Below are positions 7,310 to 11,355 of a DNA stretch of 11,355 nucleotides, piece by piece. The translations under genes were made by a program, and so were the position numbers. Under the pieces are notes generated by a model. It was not told where the DNA came from. It did no database searches and saw only the letters and a list, made by a program, of their open reading frames with translations. Every line of letters starts with the position of its first letter. Position 1 is the stretch's first letter. Source of the DNA: Candidatus Hydrogenedentota bacterium (GTDB lineage Bacteria > Hydrogenedentota > Hydrogenedentia > Hydrogenedentales > SLHB01); assembly GCA_026387845.1 (NCBI GenBank), contig JAPLKX010000157.1, forward strand, positions 1-11,355, read 5' to 3'.

Positions 7310-7362
7310 GCGCTGTTAGCGCGTCGGGCGAAGCTGGGTCATATTTGAATAAGGAGAACGTA

Positions 7363-8631
7363 ATGGAGCCGGGAAGGCCTGTAGATGTCACGATTGTCGG
7401 CGGAGGCATGATCACCAACGATCTGCTTCTGCCGTCGATCTACCATCTTCAACGAATCGGGGTCGTCGGCGGGATCAGCGTGTGCGCGCTCAACAGCGAG
7501 CCGCTTAAGGCGCTGCGCGACAACCCCGAGGTCCGGGCCGCCTTCCCGGCTCAATCATTTAAGCCGTATCCTGATTTTGACACGCCCGAATCCCAGTCTT
7601 TTCCCGACCTGTTCAAGCAGGTGCTCGCCCAGATGCCGCCCCACCAGGCTGTGGTGGTCGCGATGCCCGATCAACTGCACTACGCCGTCAACATGGAGGC
7701 CCTCGAAAACAACCTGCACGTCCTCTGCGTCAAGCCGCTGGTACTCGAGTACGGGCAGGCGGTCGAGATTGAAAAGATCGGGAAAGACCGGGGCCTGTTC
7801 GTCGGCGTCGAGTATCACAAACGGTTCGACACCAGGGCGCTTATGGCCAAAAGGCATTACGCTTCGGGTCATTTCGGCGAGTTCGTCATGGGCGAAGCCA
7901 AGATGATCGAGCCGTACTTCTACCGCTCGTCCAATTTCCAGAACTGGTTCACCGCCGACAAGACCGACCCGTTTGTCTATGTCGGTTGCCACTACGTCGA
8001 CCTGGTGTGTTTCATCACGGGCCTGCGTCCGGCCTCGGTGTCGGTGAGCGGCGTCAAAGGCCGGTTCCCCAACGGCAACGAAGGCTACATGTGGGCCAAC
8101 GGCCGGGTCACGTTTGAAAACGGCGCGATCCTCTCCGTGACGGATGGGCTCGGGTACCCGGACGAGGGCGCAGGCAGCAACGAGCAGTGCTTGAACATGT
8201 TTTTTGAAGGCGAGGGCAAGTCGGGCCTGATTAAGCACGACGACCAGTTCCGGGGCGTCAGCCATTCGTACCTCGAGGGGATTGGCTGCGCCGGGTCGAC
8301 CTTCAACTTCGTCAGCCCCGATTTTTATCAACTCGTGCCGTGGGAAGGGCCGGGGTTGAAACCCGTGGGCTATGGTTTTGCGTCCGTGGCGGCGTCCATC
8401 ACAACCATCCAGCGGCTGGGGCGCGAGACGGCGCGCATGGAAGAGAACGAGGCGCTCGAGAAACGCAGGGCCCTCATCCGCGAAGTCGACCAAAAGGGCA
8501 TCATCGCGACCCCCGCCAACTCGAGCGTCAACGAACTCGTGATGGAAGCGGCCCGGATGTCGATCCTGCGGGACGGCGACGTGGTTGACATCATCTACGG
8601 AGAAAAGCCGCACGTAAAACCGCGCCATTGA
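7363..8631 (+). CDS. Divergent Gfo/Idh/MocA family oxidoreductase
   Basis: A 422-residue protein, longer than the usual 330-390. Residues 9-18 (VTIVGGGMIT) give a Rossmann-type glycine motif that ends in Thr instead of Gly. The EKP motif reads VKP (Val123-Lys124-Pro125): the lysine is kept, the glutamate is lost. GCHYVDLVCFITG supplies His210 and Asp213 at the catalytic position. There is an inserted segment between the two (YRSSNFQNWFTADKTDPF) and a long C-terminal extension ending in a helical region. ATG 7363 has AAGGAG 6 bases upstream; a TTG at 7345 lies before that ribosome site and is rejected. It follows the isomerase gene by 53 bases, so co-transcription is likely. Cofactor binding probably remains; whether it is an active dehydrogenase on a sugar is inferred from the family. 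Confidence 0.88.
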   Translation: MEPGRPVDVTIVGGGMITNDLLLPSIYHLQRIGVVGGISVCALNSEPLKALRDNPEVRAAFPAQSFKPYPDFDTPESQSFPDLFKQVLAQMPPHQAVVVAMPDQLHYAVNMEALENNLHVLCVKPLVLEYGQAVEIEKIGKDRGLFVGVEYHKRFDTRALMAKRHYASGHFGEFVMGEAKMIEPYFYRSSNFQNWFTADKTDPFVYVGCHYVDLVCFITGLRPASVSVSGVKGRFPNGNEGYMWANGRVTFENGAILSVTDGLGYPDEGAGSNEQCLNMFFEGEGKSGLIKHDDQFRGVSHSYLEGIGCAGSTFNFVSPDFYQLVPWEGPGLKPVGYGFASVAASITTIQRLGRETARMEENEALEKRRALIREVDQKGIIATPANSSVNELVMEAARMSILRDGDVVDIIYGEKPHVKPRH

Positions 8632-8640
8632 GTGTGGTCG

Positions 8641-8681
8641 TATGGAGTGCGGCCGCTATTTGCGCGCTTGCTGCCGCTTTT
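8641..8681. repeat. Degenerate copy of the palindromic repeat
   Basis: Bases 8641-8653 (TATGGAGTGCGGC) and 8667-8681 (CTTGCTGCCGCTTTT) match the left arm at 9701-9729, but 13 unrelated bases (8654-8666) sit where the other copy has two. A stem GCGGC (8649-8653) with GCCGC (8673-8677) remains and is followed by TTTT. It occupies most of the 68 bases between the 7363 gene and the aldo/keto reductase and could weaken transcription into the latter. Confidence 0.6.
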
Positions 8682-8699
8682 GTGCGAGGAGAAACCTTC

Positions 8700-9633
8700 A
8701 TGGAATACAGACCTCTTGGAAAGACAGACATGAAAGTGCCGGTGGTGAGTTTCGGGGCGTGGGCGATAGGCGGGCCATTCTGGCTTGGAAAAGACCGTCC
8801 GACCGGCTGGGGAGACGTTGACGACAAAACCTCGGCTTGTCGGCCAGGCCATCAAAGGCCGCCGCGACCAAGTCATCGTGGCAACCAAGTGCGGCCTGCG
8901 GTGGGACCTCGAAGAGGGGATGGCCTTTTTCCCGACGGTGACGCCCGAAGGAAAACCGTGCACGATCTACCGCAATCTGCGGCCGCAGTCGATCCGCTAT
9001 GAATGCGAACAAAGCCTCGAGCGGCTGGGCGTCGACACCATCGACCTGTATCAGTGCCATTGGCCCGACCCCACCACGGACCTTGACGACACGATGGACA
9101 CCCTTTTGGACCTCCAGCGGCAAGGTAAGATCCGCGCAATCGGCGTCAGCAACTTCAGCGTCGATCAGATCAAACAGTGCATGAAAAAAGGCGTCGTAGC
9201 CAGCGATCAGCCCAAGTACAACCCGCTCGAACGTGACGTCGAAAAAGATATCCTGCCGTTCTGTGCCGACAACAATATCGGCGTCCTGGCATACCGCCCG
9301 CTGGCCCAGGGGGTGATGACCGGCAAGGTCAGCATTAACCGCGAGTTCAAAGGCGATGATGTCAGAAAGCATCACCCCTGGTACACGCCCGAAAACCGCC
9401 GCCGCATACTCAATATGCTTGAAAAAATCAAGCCAATCGCCGACGGACACAATGCGACCCTGGCGCAAGTCGCCATAAACTGGGTGGTATCGCAACGCGG
9501 GATCACGTCCGCGCTGGTGGGCGCCAGAAACGAGAAGCAAGTTACCGAAAACGCCGGCGCTGGTGCGTTCAAGCTATCCCAGGAAGAACTGGCAACGATC
9601 CGGCAGTTGGTGGAGAGCCTCGGTACACCGTGA
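8700..9633 (+). pseudogene. Aldo/keto reductase, frameshifted with internal deletion
   Basis: The family reduces aldehydes and ketones or oxidises alcohols with NADPH, using a catalytic Asp-Tyr-Lys-His set. ATG 8700, with GAGGAG upstream, begins a normal N-terminus: MEYRPLGKTDMKVPVVSFG, then AWAIGGPFW and GWGDVDD ending at 8825. From about 8833 the protein continues one frame over with RLVGQAIKGRRDQVIVATKCG. Family members carry about 27-29 residues between these two points, including the strand with the catalytic Asp and Tyr (FIDTA.VYG). Here only 7 bases separate them, so roughly 75-80 bases are gone and the frame is broken. The rest is intact: Lys in VATKCG, His in YQCHWPD, and the cofactor motif VGARNEKQVTENAGA near the end at 9633. 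An internal start at 8785 (TTG) would still lack Asp and Tyr. Unless the assembly is wrong, the gene is inactive. Confidence 0.85.
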
Positions 9634-9707
9634 GGGGATCACCTTCAATTGTGGCGGCCCGTCATTTACTCGAGCACCCATCTTGAAAATGCAGGGCTAT
9701 ATGGAGT

Positions 9708-9733
9708 GCGGCAGCTTGCTGCCGCTTTTTCTT
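9708..9733 (+). terminator. Intrinsic terminator formed by the left repeat arm
   Basis: An 8-bp perfect GC-rich stem (9708-9715 with 9718-9725, TT between) is followed directly by TTTTTCTT. This is a standard rho-independent terminator shape, 75 bases after the stop of the aldo/keto reductase. It would end transcription of the run that begins at 4822. Confidence 0.6.
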
Positions 9734-9734
9734 G

Positions 9735-9740
9735 TATAAT
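9735..9740 (+). promoter_or_regulatory. Consensus -10 hexamer inside the repeat loop
   Basis: TATAAT, an exact -10 match, lies in the loop of the inverted repeat, 90 bases before ATG 9831. No -35 with correct spacing is present: the bases 17-18 upstream fall in the repeat arm (CAGCTT). It may drive the third Gfo/Idh gene, or be chance in a short AT-rich loop. Confidence 0.3.
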
Positions 9741-9830
9741 TTGCCCGTGAAAGCGGCAGCAAGCTGCCGCACTCCCAAACAGGCGCGGTAGCAACATGTT
9801 CGGCCAGCGACACATTTGGGGAACCTGAGA

Positions 9831-11012
9831 ATGAATAAGAAGACCGTGCGCGCGGGCATAGTTGGGGCGGGGTTCAGCGCAACATTTCATTATGAGGCGC
9901 TGCGCAAAGTGTATGGCGTCGACGTGGACATCCGCGGCGTCTATGCGCTGGATATGGACCAGGCGAAGAGTTACGCGGAAAAACGGGGCATCCGTTGTTT
10001 TGGCTCGCTGGACTCGCTGTTGGACGAGGTCGACGTGATCCACTGTTGCGTGCTGGTAGCGGGGCACGAATCCGTCGCCATAGCCGCACTGGACCGCGAC
10101 AAGTTCGCTATCGTTGAGAAGCCGCTCACGGGTTATTGCGGAGATGGCTCGGAATCATTCCACGGCGATACGTTCCCCAAAGAAGACGCGTTGAAACACG
10201 GGCTGGCGAGCGTTGAGCGGATGCTGGCCGCGGAGGCATCGAGCAAGGGCCGGATTCTGTACGCCGAGAATTGGGTGTACGCGCCGGCCATCCAGCGCGA
10301 GCGCGACATCATCGAGAAGACCGGCGCGCAAATCCTGTGGATACACGGCGAAGAGGCCCACTCGGGCTCGCACAACCCGACTTACGCCTACTGGAAGTAT
10401 TCGGGCGGCGGCGTCATGATCGGCAAAGGGTGCCACCCGCTGTCGGCGGCCTTGTACCTCAAGCGCATCGAGGGCCGGGCACGCAACGGCAATCCCATCC
10501 GGCCCAAGTCGGTTTCCGCGCGGACCCACACCCTCACCCGAATGCCGAATTTCCGCGACGAAGGCCACATCCGCCGCGACTACTACGACATCGACGACTT
10601 TTCCATGATGCACGTCACGTTCGAGGACGGCGCCATCGCGACCGTGTTCGCGTCCGATATCATTTTGGGCGGCATCCACAACTGGCTCGAGGTCGCCGCA
10701 AACAACCACCGGACGTTTTGCAACATCAATCCGAATACCGCGATGCAGGTGTACAACCCGCTTGACGAGAATTTCCGCGACGTCTACACCGTCGAGAAAA
10801 TCGGCACCAAGCAGGGCTGGACCAACATGCCCCCAGACGAGGATTGGTCGACCGGATATCCCCAGGAGATCCAGGCGTTCTACCGAGCTATCGCCTATGG
10901 AGAATCTGTTGAAAGCGACAGCCGCCTTGGCGCCGACACCATCTCCACCATCTACAGCGCCTACGTTTCCGCGGAACGCAGGGGCGCCGAAGTAGCTGTC
11001 CGCACCTTTTGA
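9831..11012 (+). CDS. Gfo/Idh/MocA family oxidoreductase
   Basis: A 393-residue member of the sugar/polyol dehydrogenase family. RAGIVGAGFSATFHYEAL gives the nucleotide-binding loop (G12-A-G14-F-S-A17; the last Gly is Ala). The EKP motif is intact (Glu96-Lys97-Pro98), followed by an insertion of about 30 residues (TGYCGDGSESFHGD onwards) before the usual helix. YSGGGVMIGKGCHPLS carries the catalytic-type His202. The C-terminal domain includes MMHVTFEDGAIATVFASD, a typical sheet strand pair of the family. ATG 9831 is preferred over TTG 9816 because the Rossmann strand then starts at a normal distance; the ribosome site is weak (GGGGAA at 9818-9823). It stands after a terminator and so probably has its own transcript. 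It differs from both other family members here, so they are likely separate subfamilies rather than recent duplicates. Confidence 0.92.
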   Translation: MNKKTVRAGIVGAGFSATFHYEALRKVYGVDVDIRGVYALDMDQAKSYAEKRGIRCFGSLDSLLDEVDVIHCCVLVAGHESVAIAALDRDKFAIVEKPLTGYCGDGSESFHGDTFPKEDALKHGLASVERMLAAEASSKGRILYAENWVYAPAIQRERDIIEKTGAQILWIHGEEAHSGSHNPTYAYWKYSGGGVMIGKGCHPLSAALYLKRIEGRARNGNPIRPKSVSARTHTLTRMPNFRDEGHIRRDYYDIDDFSMMHVTFEDGAIATVFASDIILGGIHNWLEVAANNHRTFCNINPNTAMQVYNPLDENFRDVYTVEKIGTKQGWTNMPPDEDWSTGYPQEIQAFYRAIAYGESVESDSRLGADTISTIYSAYVSAERRGAEVAVRTF

Positions 11013-11025
11013 ACGTCCGGTGCGG
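11000..11025 (+). other. Small hairpin over the stop codon
   Basis: CCGCACC (11000-11006) pairs with GGTGCGG (11019-11025) around a 12-base loop containing the TGA stop of the upstream gene. A second short stem follows, GTCAC (11028-11032) with GTGAC (11040-11044). There is no clear T-run, so termination is only possible. Confidence 0.3.
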
Positions 11026-11039
11026 CCGTCACAAAAAAC

Positions 11040-11067
11040 GTGACTTTCAATAATAACTCGATATATT
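11040..11067 (+). promoter_or_regulatory. Possible promoter for the DUF6807 gene
   Basis: GTGACT (4 of 6 to the -35 consensus) at 11040-11045 and TATATT (5 of 6 to the -10) at 11062-11067 are 16 bases apart, in a local AT-rich patch that stands out from the GC-rich surroundings. The start would fall near 11074, giving a leader of about 33 bases before ATG 11107. Confidence 0.4.
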
Positions 11068-11106
11068 ATGTAGCGGGGAGGCTGTAGTTCGAATATGGGA
11101 GGAGTT

Positions 11107-11355
11107 ATGAAAACTGTCGGGGTTGTTGCCTATTTACTGTGTTTGGGGCTGGCAGCAAACGGAGAGTTCACAATCCAGGACGATCAAAAGGCCCTGACCG
11201 TACTGGAAAATGGTGCGCCGGTTTTTGTCTACAACTATGCGCCGGTGCCAGTGCCCGCGTCGGTGCCTGCAACTTATGAAAGGTCCTGCTACGTCCATCC
11301 GCTCTATGGGCTTGATGGGCAAGTAGTTACGCAAGATTTCCCGAAAGACCACTAT
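11107..11355 (+). CDS. DUF6807 (PmoA-like) family protein, 5' part only
   Basis: The frame is open to the window end, giving 83 residues. It starts MKTVGVVAYLLCLGLAANGEF, a short signal peptide with probable cleavage near residues 17-19, so the product is likely exported. It continues LTVLENGAPVFVYNYAPV, then YERSCYVHPLYGLDG and QDFPKDHY. The last two match the hallmark of the family called 'methane oxygenase PmoA' in Pfam (DUF6807), where D-F-P-K-D-H-Y is normally followed by H-H-R-G. Despite the name, these proteins are not shown to oxidise methane; they are commonly found with sugar-degrading genes in PVC and Bacteroidota genomes. ATG 11107 has GGAGG at 11098-11102, 4 bases from it. It lies 94 bases after the third Gfo/Idh gene. 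Confidence 0.85.
   Translation, partial: MKTVGVVAYLLCLGLAANGEFTIQDDQKALTVLENGAPVFVYNYAPVPVPASVPATYERSCYVHPLYGLDGQVVTQDFPKDHY

Larger units (their letters stand above)
9703..9775. repeat. Perfect 26-bp inverted repeat with 21-base loop
   Basis: Arms 9703-9728 and 9750-9775 are exact reverse complements. Each arm is itself a hairpin built on GCGGCAGC-TT-GCTGCCGC. The element belongs with the sequences at 1-51 and 8641-8681. Its loop holds TATAAT (9735-9740). It fills much of the 197-base gap between the aldo/keto reductase and the third Gfo/Idh gene. I see nothing else in that gap apart from the ribosome-site region of the next gene. Confidence 0.9.

Noticed and set aside
8628..9002. 124-residue frame holding the aldo/keto reductase N-terminus
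   Set aside because: Only residues from ATG 8700 to about 8825 match the family; the rest is out-of-frame sequence after the deletion, so it is not a separate small gene.
8785..9633. Aldo/keto reductase as an intact gene from TTG 8785
   Set aside because: It would lack the first strand and the catalytic Asp and Tyr, and the upstream frame holds the missing N-terminus, so a broken gene explains the data better.
11134..11352. 72-residue minus-strand frame at the window end
   Set aside because: It is antisense to the DUF6807 gene, whose motifs are clear on the plus strand.

Overview
The window reads as a GC-rich (by eye about 60%), gene-dense chromosomal stretch of a heterotrophic bacterium. 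Several Gfo/Idh/MocA oxidoreductases, a UroD-like protein, a DUF6807 (PmoA-like) protein and a secreted hydrolase-like protein occur with many short palindromic repeats. This style is typical of the PVC and FCB groups (Planctomycetota, Lentisphaerota, Verrucomicrobiota, Candidatus Hydrogenedentota). I favour Hydrogenedentota or a relative, but that is inference from gene content only; there is no rRNA or tRNA to anchor it.

Layout. 1-51: an inverted repeat touching the start of the first gene. 63-2579 (+): a secreted glycoside-hydrolase-like protein whose last ~87 codons look non-native, because they run antisense through the decayed 3' end of a DUF4143-type ATPase gene (2331-2577, -). 2575-2609: a hairpin. 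2809-4014 (-): a UroD-like methyltransferase-family protein, convergent with the first gene. 4015-4821: about 800 bases with no supported gene, holding a G-quadruplex motif, a stretch of degenerate sequence, a ~235-base element built of six hairpins in mirror order, and a promoter. 4822-5868 (+) Gfo/Idh/MocA; 5969-7309 (+) parvulin-type peptidyl-prolyl isomerase lipoprotein; 7363-8631 (+) a second, divergent Gfo/Idh/MocA; 8700-9633 (+) an aldo/keto reductase broken by an internal deletion and frameshift; 9703-9775 a perfect 26-bp inverted repeat carrying a terminator; 9831-11012 (+) a third Gfo/Idh/MocA; 11107 to the window end (+) the first 83 codons of a DUF6807 protein.

How it may work. 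The three dehydrogenase-like proteins, the secreted hydrolase-like protein, the DUF6807 protein and the former aldo/keto reductase fit uptake and oxidation of unusual sugars, polyols or sugar acids. The substrate cannot be read from sequence. The gaps between 4822 and 9633 are 53 to 100 bases on one strand, so these genes may be co-transcribed. The isomerase lipoprotein is functionally out of place there and probably serves envelope protein folding.

The strongest observations are signs of genome decay and repeat activity: an aldo/keto reductase that has lost the segment with two catalytic residues, an ATPase remnant fused antisense to a hydrolase gene, a three-copy palindromic repeat family, and a large mirror-symmetric multi-hairpin element with compensatory base changes. 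I saw no CRISPR array, defence system or prophage.
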